A stretch of DNA of 64,000 nucleotides from Lentimicrobiaceae bacterium (GCA_015061315.1 SUWV01000011.1:20543-84542), one strand, 5' to 3'; positions 9,063 to 18,608 are shown, numbered from the stretch's first letter. Notes: generated by a model from the letters alone, not told the origin. Program-made: numbers and translations.

Positions 9063-10025
9063 TTAAGAATCCAATAAACCGATACCTTTTTTCACGATGG
9101 CGTTTTCTTCGGTAAGTTTCTTTAATATTCTATCTAAAATACCATTAACGAAAATCTTACTCTTTGGAGTGCTGAAGTATTTTGAAATCTCAATATACTC
9201 ATTCATTGTCACTTTCACTGGTATGTAAGGGAAACAAAGGAATTCAGTGAGAGCCAATTTCAAGATAATCATGTCCATGACACAGACGCGTTCTTTTTCC
9301 CAATTGGAGGTGTTGGCACCGACAAGCTTGCCGTACTCGTCGTCATGTTTAAGTACCTGACGGAATAAGTTCTTGACAAACTCCTTGTCTTCATTAACAG
9401 CGTCTTTTTCTGTCTTGTATATTGTAGGAAGTAATGATGTCTCGTTGAAGGAAGCTTTAATATCGGAGAAGAACTTCACCAACATAGAAGAAACTAAATG
9501 ATAATCATCGACGAAGAAAATGCTCTTCTCTTCATAGAAGTCTTGAAGCACATCCAAGTCGGCGAAATATTCGTTAATCATCTTGACGATAAACTTCTTA
9601 TCCTGTTCAAAATTATTAACAGAATTAGACATATAGTCATTATATTCCTGAGTGTTACGCATCATATTGTAATAATTTCTTACAATGTCTTGATTGTCGG
9701 CCCAGTTGATTTTCAGTCTTTCTTCTTCTTTACGAAGGTCTCTGTTGTTTTCCAAAGCATTCAAGACTCTATTCTCGACGTAGCGCATATTCGGATGTAA
9801 ATCTTCCTGCGTAGGGAAATTCTTACGTTTGTTCTCCTCTATCCTGTTTTCTGCAAAGCGTTTTGTTTCAACGAGGAAAGACAACTGCCACACGAACAAA
9901 TCTTTCATCTTGTCGATGCTTTCGAGCAAATGCTTCACTCCGTTTTCAACAACATCTTCGCCAGAACCTAAATAAGCATATACTGCTTGTAAAACTTTAA
10001 CTCTTAAAAACCTTCTGTTAATCAT
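9063..10025 (-). CDS. nusB: Transcription antitermination protein NusB
   Basis: RNA-binding factor that with NusE (S10) acts in antitermination of ribosomal RNA transcription. The opening RRFLRVKVLQAVYA and the C-terminal helical domain ending near SKIFVNGILDRIL are typical. At 320 residues it is about twice the E. coli protein because of a long middle insertion, which is the usual form in Bacteroidota. It lies 33 bases after the glycosyltransferase gene in the same direction. Confidence 0.92.
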   Translation of the reverse strand: MINRRFLRVKVLQAVYAYLGSGEDVVENGVKHLLESIDKMKDLFVWQLSFLVETKRFAENRIEENKRKNFPTQEDLHPNMRYVENRVLNALENNRDLRKEEERLKINWADNQDIVRNYYNMMRNTQEYNDYMSNSVNNFEQDKKFIVKMINEYFADLDVLQDFYEEKSIFFVDDYHLVSSMLVKFFSDIKASFNETSLLPTIYKTEKDAVNEDKEFVKNLFRQVLKHDDEYGKLVGANTSNWEKERVCVMDMIILKLALTEFLCFPYIPVKVTMNEYIEISKYFSTPKSKIFVNGILDRILKKLTEENAIVKKGIGLLDS

Positions 10026-10058
10026 AAAAATAATCTTTATAACTTTTGTTAATACTTC

Positions 10059-12014
10059 TTAAGATTTTCTCAGTGCCCTGAAGAAGAAATTGACATCTTT
10101 CGACAGTGAATAGTCGCGGGCATACATGAGATTTAGTTGTTCTTTTTCTTCTTCACTAAGTCCTGTTCTACTCATGTTCATAGAAGGATCGAAGATACCT
10201 TTCTTGATTTTAGGAAGTTTCAATTTTTCCGGATCATTGAGTTCGCAGTAGCCTATCCATGAATATCTGCCGAATAAGACTTTGAAACAACTCTTTAAAA
10301 AATGGAAAGGTTTATTTATGAAGAAGATTAAGAAAATCCAAAATATGATTCCAAACAATGACGATATGATGTCGAAGAGACGTTTCTTTCTTTTGTTGGA
10401 ATTTGTGCTGATAGTCTTTATATCAATTGTATATAAGTCGCCTCTGGTGTTTATGGAGTTGCTTCCTATTATTGAAAGCGTATCTTCCGGAGCAATCTTA
10501 TAATCCAAAGAGGAATGCCACTCTTCCATTTTGTCGATGATGGTTTGATGTGATATATCTTTGGAACAGAATATGATTTCGTTAATTTTATATATCTCGA
10601 TAATATCCGGCACCTGGTGTAATTCCCCTAAATAATTATCGGGTAATTTTTTCTCATCATCAGGAGAGATAAGTCCTATAAAGTCTGGTTTTATTGATGT
10701 GCTTTGCAAGAGATGCTGCACTCTTTCTGTTTCGCTTTCACTTCCAATGACCAAGAAACGTTTCTTTGCGTTTTTGCCGTATTGGAAATTAGGTCGGTTT
10801 AAGACATATCCTATCCATCGGGTGAGGCTCATTTCTGCCGACATCCAAATCATTCCCAATAATATCAAGGCTCTTGAGAAGCGTAGGTTTTCGGGCAATA
10901 ATGCGTATAATATTAAAATGAGCAAGCTTCCTACAAATATGCCTCCCGTTGCTGGTGATATTTTGTATGGCTTGTCGTAAGCTCCTGAGAAATATGCTGT
11001 CATTAGCCATATCAAAAGATATATCGGCAAAATTATAGCAAACAATGTTGAAGGATAAGAACCGGAACCTTCGTATATTACGGTACTTCCCCAGAAATAA
11101 CTTATGGCAGCGAGTCCTCCATAACCTAGCACAGCGTCCAAAAGAGGCTGTATGCTTTTGCTAAAGAACTGTGACAATAAAGCGAGAAAGGCTTTGAGAT
11201 AAATCGCGATGTTGATGAAGAAAGAAAAGGTCTTAGCGCCTTTGTCGGCAAAGTGTTTCTTAACAAATATTTCCATTGCCTTATAGAAAACCAAGACGTA
11301 ATTGACGCTTGTCTTTTTCGTGCTTTCTCCTTTGTAGTGAATGATTCTGGTCTTAGGATAATAATAGTTTTTATAGCCAGCGAGAGTTATTCTATACGAG
11401 AGGTCGATGTCTTCGCCGTACATAAAGAATGTCTCATCTAAGAGTCCGCATTTGTCTAAGGTCTCACGTCGCATCAGCATAAATGCACCAGCCAATATCT
11501 CGACTTCGTTTATTTCATCATTATCGAGATGTCCCATATAATAACGTGCGAAACGTTTTGAATGAGGGAACAATTTCGTTAAGCCGAACATCTTATAAAA
11601 CGCTGTTGATGGTGTTGGGAGACCGCGTTTAGATTCTGGCAGAAAACGGCCTTTGCCGTCGACCATCTTAACACCGAGACCTCCTGCGTCGGGGTGTGTA
11701 TCCATAAATTCTATCGTCTTGGTGAAAGTGTCATCTTCGACAACGGTGTCGGGATTTAGCAATAAGACGTATTCGCCTGTAGAGATTTTTATTGCTTGAT
11801 TATTAGCGCGGCTAAATCCTACATTGTTTTTGTTAGCGATGACTTTTACTTCAGGAAATTTCTCAGCGAGCATCTTCAACGAGCCGTCAACGGAATTGTT
11901 ATCGACAACGTAAACCTCAGCTTCTATATTAGCAATAGCCTTTCTCACCGAGAAAAGACATTGCTCGAGGAAATGCTCGACATTATAATTTACTATGACG
12001 ATAGATAATTTCAT
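10059..12014 (-). CDS. GT2 glycosyltransferase fused to membrane segment and remnant sugar-transferase-like domain
   Basis: Residues 1 to about 250 are a GT-A family 2 glycosyltransferase of the rhamnosyltransferase type (VIVNYN, VVDNNSVDG, LLLNPDTVVEDD, MYGEDIDLSYR). Then come several membrane helices (about 265-410) and a CoA-binding-like Rossmann region (KKRFLVIGSESE). A C-terminal KKRLFDIISSLFGIIFW resembles the start of bacterial sugar (undecaprenyl-phosphate) transferases, but the catalytic part of that family looks reduced. Probably makes cell-surface polysaccharide. Divergent from a flippase gene 129 bases away, which supports that role. Substrate unknown. Confidence 0.8.
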   Translation of the reverse strand: MKLSIVIVNYNVEHFLEQCLFSVRKAIANIEAEVYVVDNNSVDGSLKMLAEKFPEVKVIANKNNVGFSRANNQAIKISTGEYVLLLNPDTVVEDDTFTKTIEFMDTHPDAGGLGVKMVDGKGRFLPESKRGLPTPSTAFYKMFGLTKLFPHSKRFARYYMGHLDNDEINEVEILAGAFMLMRRETLDKCGLLDETFFMYGEDIDLSYRITLAGYKNYYYPKTRIIHYKGESTKKTSVNYVLVFYKAMEIFVKKHFADKGAKTFSFFINIAIYLKAFLALLSQFFSKSIQPLLDAVLGYGGLAAISYFWGSTVIYEGSGSYPSTLFAIILPIYLLIWLMTAYFSGAYDKPYKISPATGGIFVGSLLILILYALLPENLRFSRALILLGMIWMSAEMSLTRWIGYVLNRPNFQYGKNAKKRFLVIGSESETERVQHLLQSTSIKPDFIGLISPDDEKKLPDNYLGELHQVPDIIEIYKINEIIFCSKDISHQTIIDKMEEWHSSLDYKIAPEDTLSIIGSNSINTRGDLYTIDIKTISTNSNKRKKRLFDIISSLFGIIFWIFLIFFINKPFHFLKSCFKVLFGRYSWIGYCELNDPEKLKLPKIKKGIFDPSMNMSRTGLSEEEKEQLNLMYARDYSLSKDVNFFFRALRKS

Positions 12015-12030
12015 GAACCAAATTGAATTG

Positions 12031-12038
12031 CAAAAATA
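12031..12038 (-). promoter_or_regulatory. Promoter -7 box for the GT2-nusB-porQ-recF run
   Basis: TATTTTTG on the minus strand, 16 bases before the ATG of the glycosyltransferase; matches TAnnTTTG. No clear -33 box. Confidence 0.5.
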
Positions 12039-12119
12039 AGGATTTTTCCTACTAAAAACTACTAATCCGATAGTTTTTTTTTATTATTCATAAATATTGA
12101 AAATATGCTTATAAAATCG

Positions 12120-12127
12120 TATTTTTG
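12120..12127 (+). promoter_or_regulatory. Promoter for flippase-MarC-ZIP operon
   Basis: TATTTTTG, 16 bases before the flippase ATG. A TTG at 12097-12099 lies 20 bases upstream and could be the -33 element. Divergent from the glycosyltransferase promoter. Confidence 0.55.
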
Positions 12128-12143
12128 CATAAAAAAGATTTAG

Positions 12144-13460
12144 ATGATAAAGAAGATTTTTGGGACGTTTGGAACACGTTTGCTCAACGCTATGGTTGGG
12201 TTTGTAACACTGTGGGTTGGAACCAATTTCTTAGGAAGAGAAGCCTGGGGAATTGGTGCGACAGTTTTAGTCGATGTCTCGCTTCTTCTTATCGCGGTAG
12301 AATTGCTTTCTGGCAGCGGCCTCATCTACTTCACGCCAAGAAAATCATTCTCGACAATTTTTAAGCTATCTCATATCTGGATATTTCTTGTCACGCTTTG
12401 CATAAGTGTAATTTTCTATCTGCTATATTCTTTCACACCTAACATATATCATGCTTTCGTTCCTGAAGGTTACGGAATACATATAATAATAATGGTCTTC
12501 CTCTATAGCTTTCATAACTTCAATATGAATGTATTGTTAGGAAAAGAAAAAGTCGGGTTACAAAACATATTGTTTATCATTCAATTTATGACACAGATGC
12601 TGTCGATGATGGTTTATATCTTCTTCTTTGACATACGTAATGCCGACGCCTTTGTCTTCTCACTTATAACAGGATATTTTACAGCTAACATCTTTGGTTT
12701 CTTTTGCGTTATACCATACTTAAAAGAATCCGATAATAAAGATAAAAAGCCGACGGAGTCATTGCTGTCAGTAGCAAAAGAAATGCTTAATTTTGGAGGA
12801 ATAATGCAGCTGTCTAATTTAGTGACTATGATTAACAGAAGAATAAGCTACATCGTTATTAAAAATATTTTTGGTAATGCAGATGTAGGTGTTTATACTT
12901 CTGGAACGCAGGTGTCTGAATCGACAAAATTAATCGGACACAGCATAGCATTAGTGCAATTCTCATCTATTAGTAATATGAACGATGAGAAGAAGGCTGC
13001 TGCCATTACAATAACATTCTTGAAACTTGCAGTGATACTTACTGCTTTATGTATGATTGTCATTTGCCTGATACCAAGAGCGGTCTTCTCATGGATATTC
13101 ACTGATGAGTTTGCAGCGATAAAAGATGTGCTTATTAGTTTAAGTCCTGGTATGGTTTTTATTGCAGCCGACATGATCTTCAGTCATTATTTCTCAGGGA
13201 CAAACAGAATCAAATACAATCTCTACGCAACATTTGTAGGACTTGTCATCACTATCATATCTATATTCATACTTATACCGATGTATGGGACAATAGGTGC
13301 CGGAATATCAGTGTCGCTAACATATTTAGGAGCAATAATTTACAAATGGATTATATTCAAGAAAATAAATAAAACAAGAACAAAGGAGCTCATTCCTACG
13401 TTAAATGATTTTAAGACATTAATAGAAAGCATTAAGTTACAATTTTTTAATAAAGGTTAA
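12144..13460 (+). CDS. Polysaccharide flippase (Wzx/MOP superfamily)
   Basis: A 438-residue integral membrane protein with about 12 hydrophobic helices and the arrangement of the oligosaccharide flippase (polysaccharide biosynthesis protein) family. The N-terminus (GTRLLNAMVGFVTLWVGTNFLG) is the usual first helix, and late helices contain the glycine-rich MYGTIGAGISVSLTYLG common in this family. Expected to move lipid-linked sugar across the inner membrane. It is divergent from a glycosyltransferase that could make the substrate. An overlapping frame-shifted reading frame at 12125 is spurious. The exact substrate is unknown. Confidence 0.85.
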   Translation: MIKKIFGTFGTRLLNAMVGFVTLWVGTNFLGREAWGIGATVLVDVSLLLIAVELLSGSGLIYFTPRKSFSTIFKLSHIWIFLVTLCISVIFYLLYSFTPNIYHAFVPEGYGIHIIIMVFLYSFHNFNMNVLLGKEKVGLQNILFIIQFMTQMLSMMVYIFFFDIRNADAFVFSLITGYFTANIFGFFCVIPYLKESDNKDKKPTESLLSVAKEMLNFGGIMQLSNLVTMINRRISYIVIKNIFGNADVGVYTSGTQVSESTKLIGHSIALVQFSSISNMNDEKKAAAITITFLKLAVILTALCMIVICLIPRAVFSWIFTDEFAAIKDVLISLSPGMVFIAADMIFSHYFSGTNRIKYNLYATFVGLVITIISIFILIPMYGTIGAGISVSLTYLGAIIYKWIIFKKINKTRTKELIPTLNDFKTLIESIKLQFFNKG

Positions 13461-13481
13461 TAATTTTTAAAACTAACAATT

Positions 13482-14090
13482 ATGAATATTTTTTCACAAA
13501 TCAATTTCGTTGAGATTTTAAGTTCGTTTATCGTACTTTTTGTTATCATTGACGTCACAGGTTCAATACCAATTTTCTTAAGCTTAAAAAGCGGTGATAA
13601 GAATATCAAGGCCGGGCAGGCTTGCCTGATAGCTTTATTGATGTTTGTCGCTTTTTTCTACGCTGGTGACTTGCTTTTGGAGTTATTCAGCATCGACGTG
13701 GCATCCTTTGCTGTTGCTGGTTCCTTTGTGATTTTCATCCTCGCCTTGGAAATGGTACTCGGCTTCGATATTATCAAATACGACAGTCAGGGCTCTAACG
13801 TTTCTATCGTACCTGTCGCCTTTCCTCTTTTGGCAGGACCTGGCGCATTGACAGCTTTATTGTCGTTACGAGCAGATCACTCTGTCGTGAATATCATGAT
13901 TGGATTGATATTAAATCTTATAGTGGCTTATATCGTAATACGTTTCGTTGGTAAGATTGAAAAATGGTTGGGAAAAGACATTATTTTCATCTTACGTAAA
14001 TTCTTCGGAGTCATCTTATTGGCTTTAGCAGTGAAACTATTTGCAAGCAACCTTTCAATTGTAATTGAGCAATTAACAATTAACAATTAA
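13482..14090 (+). CDS. MarC-family integral membrane protein
   Basis: 202 residues, six predicted helices, with the MarC/NAAT family features FVIIDVTGSIPIFLSL near the N-terminus and FPLLAGPGALTALLSL in the middle. Family members have been called amino-acid transporters or antibiotic-resistance proteins, but physiological roles remain uncertain. It lies 21 bases after the flippase. The last codons and the stop codon are made of a 7-base tandem repeat that continues to the next start codon. Confidence 0.88.
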   Translation: MNIFSQINFVEILSSFIVLFVIIDVTGSIPIFLSLKSGDKNIKAGQACLIALLMFVAFFYAGDLLLELFSIDVASFAVAGSFVIFILALEMVLGFDIIKYDSQGSNVSIVPVAFPLLAGPGALTALLSLRADHSVVNIMIGLILNLIVAYIVIRFVGKIEKWLGKDIIFILRKFFGVILLALAVKLFASNLSIVIEQLTINN

Positions 14091-14120
14091 CAATTGACAA
14101 TTAACAATTAATAATTATGA
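14070..14120. repeat. AATTAAC-type 7-base tandem repeat bridging two genes
   Basis: Seven copies of AATTAAC/AATTGAC/AATTAAT run from the last four codons of the MarC gene through its stop codon and end at the ATG of the ZIP transporter. A period of seven puts a stop in each frame. Confidence 0.75.
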
Positions 14121-14908
14121 ATTATACATTAACAACAATACTTGGGTTTAGCATAATATTTATAATGACGACATTGGGCTCGTCGTTGGTTTTCTTTTTT
14201 AGGAACGACATCACCCAAAAAGTCAATTCTTTTTTGTTAGGCTTAGCTGGTGGCATCATGGTAGCGGCTTCTATCTGGTCGTTGATAATGCCATCTATAG
14301 AAATGTCGGAAGTTACTTTCGGGGAATTGGCGTGGCTTCCAGCAGCGCTGAGTATAATATTAGGAGGTTTGGCATTGGCATTATTGGATAAGGTGGTGCC
14401 TCACATGCACAACGGCACACATCAGGAGGAAGGTCCTAAGTCGCATTTCTCGAAGTCGATGAAGTTGTTTTTTGCTGTCACTTTACACAACATCCCTGAA
14501 GGCTTGGCTGTCGGCTTTGCTTTTGGAGCTGCTGCTGTTGCTGGAGAAAGCGCGGCTTATATCTCGGCTTTAGGATTGGCTATCGGTATTGGCATTCAGA
14601 ATTTCCCTGAAGGTGCAGCCATCTCTTTACCTATGAAACAGGTGACTGGCAGTAGCAAGAAAGCTTTTCTCTTCGGTATGGGCAGCGGTGTCGTAGAGCC
14701 TTTGTCAGCTATAATAGGATTTTTACTCGCCTCGCATCTCATCGTGCTACAGCCTTGGCTCCTCGCTTTCTCAGCTGGCGCAATGTTGTTTGTCGTGGCT
14801 GAAGACCTGATACCTGACGCCAACATAAGTGAAAACCCTCACAATGGAACGTGGGGATTTATGTTCGGATTTATCATCATGATGATTTTAGACGTCGCAC
14901 TCGGATAA
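14117..14908 (+). CDS. ZIP-family divalent metal transporter
   Basis: Eight-helix ZIP transporter of 263 residues, probably importing zinc or other divalent metals like ZupT. The two metal-binding helices carry the diagnostic motifs HNIPEGLAVG and NFPEGAAIS; a histidine-containing loop (VVPHMHNGTHQEE, about residues 93-105) is a likely cytoplasmic metal-binding segment. Third gene of the flippase-MarC-ZIP run, followed by a strong terminator. The metal is not decided by the sequence. Confidence 0.9.
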   Translation: MNYTLTTILGFSIIFIMTTLGSSLVFFFRNDITQKVNSFLLGLAGGIMVAASIWSLIMPSIEMSEVTFGELAWLPAALSIILGGLALALLDKVVPHMHNGTHQEEGPKSHFSKSMKLFFAVTLHNIPEGLAVGFAFGAAAVAGESAAYISALGLAIGIGIQNFPEGAAISLPMKQVTGSSKKAFLFGMGSGVVEPLSAIIGFLLASHLIVLQPWLLAFSAGAMLFVVAEDLIPDANISENPHNGTWGFMFGFIIMMILDVALG

Positions 14909-14935
14909 TTTCATATTATTTCTGATAAATAAAAC

Positions 14936-14978
14936 AAAGTGACCCCTAAAGTTTAAATTGAAACTTAGAGGTCACTTT
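14936..14978. terminator. Bidirectional intrinsic terminator
   Basis: AAAGTGACC... pairs with ...GGTCACTTT in a long, slightly imperfect stem (about 17 bp) between the convergent ZIP and DUF4831 genes. Confidence 0.75.
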
Positions 14979-14997
14979 CATTTTGATGCATTTTATT

Positions 14998-16089
14998 TTA
15001 TTCATTAATTATAGAAAGTAACTGACCTGTATTGGTATCGAAAACTAATCTCATCTTATTCATTGGTATCAAAACCACATTTCCTAACTGACTTATTTTC
15101 ACTCTATTTTCCGATATGATTTTCTCACCTATACTAACTTGCATCGTCACGTCTGCTGGATTTCTATAAAATATCTTGTTGCTATATGTTACGTTTTCTA
15201 TTTCGTCTTTCGACAATTTATTTATAACCGAACTCAAAGATGATTCTACGAAATTAATTTTTATCAACTCTCCTCCTTTCGAGTTAAATCCTTCTATATC
15301 AGAGAACCTGCCGATAGAAACAGTATTCTTTCCTTCTTCTGGAATTATATAAAATGTTTTTGTCGTTACATTAGTCTGCGATTTGCCTAAAAACATACTT
15401 AGGTATTCATTTTCCATGGTCTTAAGTTCTTCAATCATATAATTCATCGTAGAACCATAATCTATCTCCTGATAACCAGAAATTAAGTCGAAATATGCTA
15501 ATCGAATTTTCTTTATTTCTTCAATAACAGACATCGCTACTTCTTTATCTGTTAATTTTGTCTTAACATTCTCTTCTTCTTCAACATCATCATCGTCTTC
15601 TTCTACCAAAGGAATGTAATAATATTCATTTATCTTTTTATCCGTATCTAATTCTTTCTCAAACTGATTATTATATTGATAATCAGAATTAATATCTTCT
15701 AAGCCTATAGATTTTAGGATGCCATCATCGTTCAATGCAATATCGAATTTCGGACTTTCTTTAACTTTATCATCAGGTGAAATGTAGAATGCCATATTAG
15801 GATCTGCTTCAGTTAATATATTGATATTCACATTTGTAATCCTATAACAGACTTTGTTCTCTTTGATATAATTGTCAGTATTAAGCATTTCTTTCGTATA
15901 ATTTACAAACTTGCCTTTAATATCTTGCTTTTCTTCAATGGTAAAATCAAGCTTTATGACATTACGAGGCAGATAATAGTAAATACCGTCTATCTCGGTC
16001 TGCTTTACATTCTTGGCATAATTTGTAATATACTGTGCTTCAATATTAAAACTTAAAGCAACGAATAAAATTAATATTAACTTTTTCAT
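14998..16089 (-). CDS. Secreted DUF4831-family protein
   Basis: 363 residues with a signal peptide (about 1-18). The opening of the mature part (GIYYYLPRNVIKLDFTIEE) and a body rich in beta-strands fit DUF4831, a Bacteroidota family of unknown function probably located in the periplasm. An acidic stretch (VEEDDDDVEEEE, about residues 160-171) separates two halves. It lies 11 bases downstream of the symporter and is likely part of the HAD-symporter-DUF4831 unit. Family assignment is from memory of the pattern. Confidence 0.55.
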   Translation of the reverse strand: MKKLILILFVALSFNIEAQYITNYAKNVKQTEIDGIYYYLPRNVIKLDFTIEEKQDIKGKFVNYTKEMLNTDNYIKENKVCYRITNVNINILTEADPNMAFYISPDDKVKESPKFDIALNDDGILKSIGLEDINSDYQYNNQFEKELDTDKKINEYYYIPLVEEDDDDVEEEENVKTKLTDKEVAMSVIEEIKKIRLAYFDLISGYQEIDYGSTMNYMIEELKTMENEYLSMFLGKSQTNVTTKTFYIIPEEGKNTVSIGRFSDIEGFNSKGGELIKINFVESSLSSVINKLSKDEIENVTYSNKIFYRNPADVTMQVSIGEKIISENRVKISQLGNVVLIPMNKMRLVFDTNTGQLLSIINE

Positions 16090-16100
16090 TTTAACAAAAT

Positions 16101-17573
16101 TTATTTAATAAATGTTTTTTTACTTGTCAATAATAAAGCTACGAATGTTAATAAACCATTAACAATTAATATCTCAAATCCGAATTGATAACCGAAGAAC
16201 AATTCCTTAGAATATAGATTTAATATATAACTTATTATAGGTGAACTTATTGCTATTACTGGTACGTATTTGTCGATAGGTTTTCTATTCTTAACAAATA
16301 ATCCGAAAGAATATAGTCCCAATAAAGGTCCATAAGTATAGCCTGCTATTTCAAAGATTTTATCTATAAGTGATTCATTATGAAATGGTCTGAATATGAT
16401 AATTACTAATAGGTAAAGTAATGCAAATCCTATATGAATGAATTTTCTATATTTGACTTTGTCATCTTCAGTAATTTTTTCATTACTATCGAAATGTAGG
16501 AAGTCGTAACAAAATGTCGTAGTTAATGCTGTTAGTGTTCCGTCGGCGCTTGAATAACCTGCGGCTATCAATCCAATAATAAAAATTACACTAGTTAATT
16601 TATTTAAAGAAAAGGCGATAGCTGGAAATATTTTATCATTGACCACTACTCCCCTCTCATTTGTTGGCAATTGGAAACCAGTTTCTTGAGCATAATATAT
16701 TAATGCTGCACCGAGCGACATGAAAAGAATATTTACCAAGACAAAAAAGAAACTTGAGGTCATCACGTTTTTCTGCGCATCCCTCAATGACTTACAAGTA
16801 AGATTCTTTTGCATCATATCCTGATCCAATCCAGTCATTGTTATTGTTATGAAAGCACCGCTAAGTATTTGCTTGACAAAGAATTTACTATGCGACCAAT
16901 CCGTTTCAAACAATTTGGTATAACCTCTTTCCGTTGAAACAGACATCAATTCTCCGAAAGAAATGTTTAAAGTTTTTAAGATAACGACTACCGTCATCAG
17001 AGCTGCCAAGAGTAAGAATGTAGTTTGTAAAGTGTCAGTCCACACAACAGTTTTAACTCCACCTTTAAAGGTGTAAAAAAGAATTATCACGATAAACAGT
17101 ACAGCTGGAATCCAGAATGGTATTCCCCACGATTTAAAAACAAATTCGTATAAAACGAAGACTACCAAATACATACGAATTGCAGAACCTATAAGTCGTG
17201 AAATTATAAATAATAAGGCGCCTGTTTTTTCTGATGATTTTCCGAAATTGATTCCTAAATATGAATAGATAGATGTCAGATTTAATTTGTAGTAAAGAGG
17301 TAAAAGTAAGAATGCAATTACCGCATAACCAATGATATAACCTAAGACTATTCCAAAATAAGTAAATTGTCCGGAATATACTCCGCCCGGAACTGACATG
17401 AATGTCACGCCCGACAATGAAGCTCCTATCATTCCATAGGCGACTACAAACCAAGGAGATTTCCTGTTACCTGTAAAGAAACTTTTATTATTTGATTTTC
17501 TTGAAGAAATATGTGCGATTAAAAAAAGTAATATCGTATAAGCTATAAATACTGTAAGTATTAGATTTTCCAT
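16101..17573 (-). CDS. Sodium:solute symporter (SSS family)
   Basis: Inner-membrane transporter of 490 residues with about 13 helices. The conserved core is present: the first helices with YGMIGASLSGVTFMSVPG, the GGVKTVVWTDTLQ loop and the AAGYSSADGTLTALTTTF sodium-site region. Substrates of the family include sugars, sialic acid, amino acids and vitamins; nothing here fixes it. It starts 2 bases after the HAD phosphatase stop, so both are co-translated, which hints at a phosphorylated sugar pathway. Confidence 0.9.
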   Translation of the reverse strand: MENLILTVFIAYTILLFLIAHISSRKSNNKSFFTGNRKSPWFVVAYGMIGASLSGVTFMSVPGGVYSGQFTYFGIVLGYIIGYAVIAFLLLPLYYKLNLTSIYSYLGINFGKSSEKTGALLFIISRLIGSAIRMYLVVFVLYEFVFKSWGIPFWIPAVLFIVIILFYTFKGGVKTVVWTDTLQTTFLLLAALMTVVVILKTLNISFGELMSVSTERGYTKLFETDWSHSKFFVKQILSGAFITITMTGLDQDMMQKNLTCKSLRDAQKNVMTSSFFFVLVNILFMSLGAALIYYAQETGFQLPTNERGVVVNDKIFPAIAFSLNKLTSVIFIIGLIAAGYSSADGTLTALTTTFCYDFLHFDSNEKITEDDKVKYRKFIHIGFALLYLLVIIIFRPFHNESLIDKIFEIAGYTYGPLLGLYSFGLFVKNRKPIDKYVPVIAISSPIISYILNLYSKELFFGYQFGFEILIVNGLLTFVALLLTSKKTFIK

Positions 17574-17575
17574 AT

Positions 17576-18112
17576 TTATAATGTTTTAGCAAAATCGTAA
17601 AGTGAATTAAACTTATCATCAGGATTGACTTTCAATTCGTTGTCACCAACAAATATTGTCTTCATACCAGCATTGATACCAAATTCAACATCAGAATTCA
17701 TATCTCCAATCATAATTGATTTTGAAAAGTCAATTTCTGGGAAATCGTTCTTAGCGAAAAAAGCCATCTTAGGACTTGGTTTTCTATAATTATCGGTTTC
17801 AGATTTCAGTTGAGGACAAAAATAAACCTTATCGATATTTCCATCATTAGACTTAATTTCTTGAATCATAAACTCATGGACTTTTTCAACATCTTCATTT
17901 TTCATCAAACCCTTCCCTACTCCTTGTTGATTTGTAACGACAATTATTCTTTTAAATTTATTTTTAAATATTTTGAAGGCCTCTATTACATTTGGTAAAA
18001 ATTCAAACTCCTCAATTTTAGTAACATAACCATCTATTATACGGACGTTTATCACTCCGTCGCGATCCAAAAAAAGAGTCCAGTCGTCGTTTATAATATT
18101 TTTCCAGTCCAT
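17576..18112 (-). CDS. HAD-IIIA family phosphatase (GmhB/HisB-like)
   Basis: 178-residue HAD hydrolase with the nucleophile motif FLDRDGVIN (Asp17 and Asp19), the second motif VVTNQQGVGKG and the third KPSPKM...IGDMNSDVEFG. The closest well-known family is D-glycero-D-manno-heptose-1,7-bisphosphate 7-phosphatase (GmhB) and the HisB phosphatase. The zinc-binding loop of those enzymes (CPH...CDCRKP) is reduced here to CPQ...NYRKP, so it probably binds no zinc and the heptose substrate is uncertain. First gene of a HAD-symporter-DUF4831 unit. Confidence 0.8.
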   Translation of the reverse strand: MDWKNIINDDWTLFLDRDGVINVRIIDGYVTKIEEFEFLPNVIEAFKIFKNKFKRIIVVTNQQGVGKGLMKNEDVEKVHEFMIQEIKSNDGNIDKVYFCPQLKSETDNYRKPSPKMAFFAKNDFPEIDFSKSIMIGDMNSDVEFGINAGMKTIFVGDNELKVNPDDKFNSLYDFAKTL

Positions 18113-18125
18113 GTTTGTTTTTTTG

Positions 18126-18133
18126 CAAAAATA
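18126..18133 (-). promoter_or_regulatory. Promoter -7 box for HAD-symporter-DUF4831 unit
   Basis: TATTTTTG on the minus strand, 13 bases before the ATG of the HAD gene. Confidence 0.5.
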
Positions 18134-18207
18134 ATAAATTTAAATCACAAAAAATACTGATATTTGCAGTCGATTTTAAAAGAAGAAAAACGTTAATATT
18201 TTTTAAT

Positions 18208-18576
18208 ATGAAAGGGATTTATACAATACTTTTATTAATTGTTTCTAACATTTTCATGACCTTTGCGTGGTATGGAAATCTCAAGTTATCTGAGATGAAA
18301 ATCATCACCGACTGGCCGTTAATATTGATAATTTTATGCAGTTGGGGATTGGCATTTTTTGAATACACTTTTATGATACCTGCAAACAGAATCGGCTCTG
18401 AGATAAACGGAGGACCATTTTCTTTAGTACAACTGAAGGTTATACAAGAAGTTATCTCATTGACAGTCTTTATGATAATAAGTATAACAATATTTAAGAA
18501 TGAGACTTTAAGATGGAATCATCTGATTGGTTTTGTTTTCCTTGTATTGGCTGTATATTTTATTTTTAAAAAATAA
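18208..18576 (+). CDS. DUF486 (DMT-like) small membrane protein
   Basis: 122 residues with four hydrophobic helices. The sequence FMTFAWYGNL near the start and ALAFFEYTFMIPANR-like segment (GLAFFEYTFMIPANRIG) are the signature of DUF486, a family related to drug/metabolite transporters. The frame is open from 18115, but the upstream codons overlap the HAD promoter region and encode a basic, non-membrane leader, so the ATG at 18208 is preferred. Function unknown. Confidence 0.8.
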   Translation: MKGIYTILLLIVSNIFMTFAWYGNLKLSEMKIITDWPLILIILCSWGLAFFEYTFMIPANRIGSEINGGPFSLVQLKVIQEVISLTVFMIISITIFKNETLRWNHLIGFVFLVLAVYFIFKK

Positions 18577-18608
18577 CACAAAACGCTTCTTTTTTTAAAA
18601 AAAAGATA

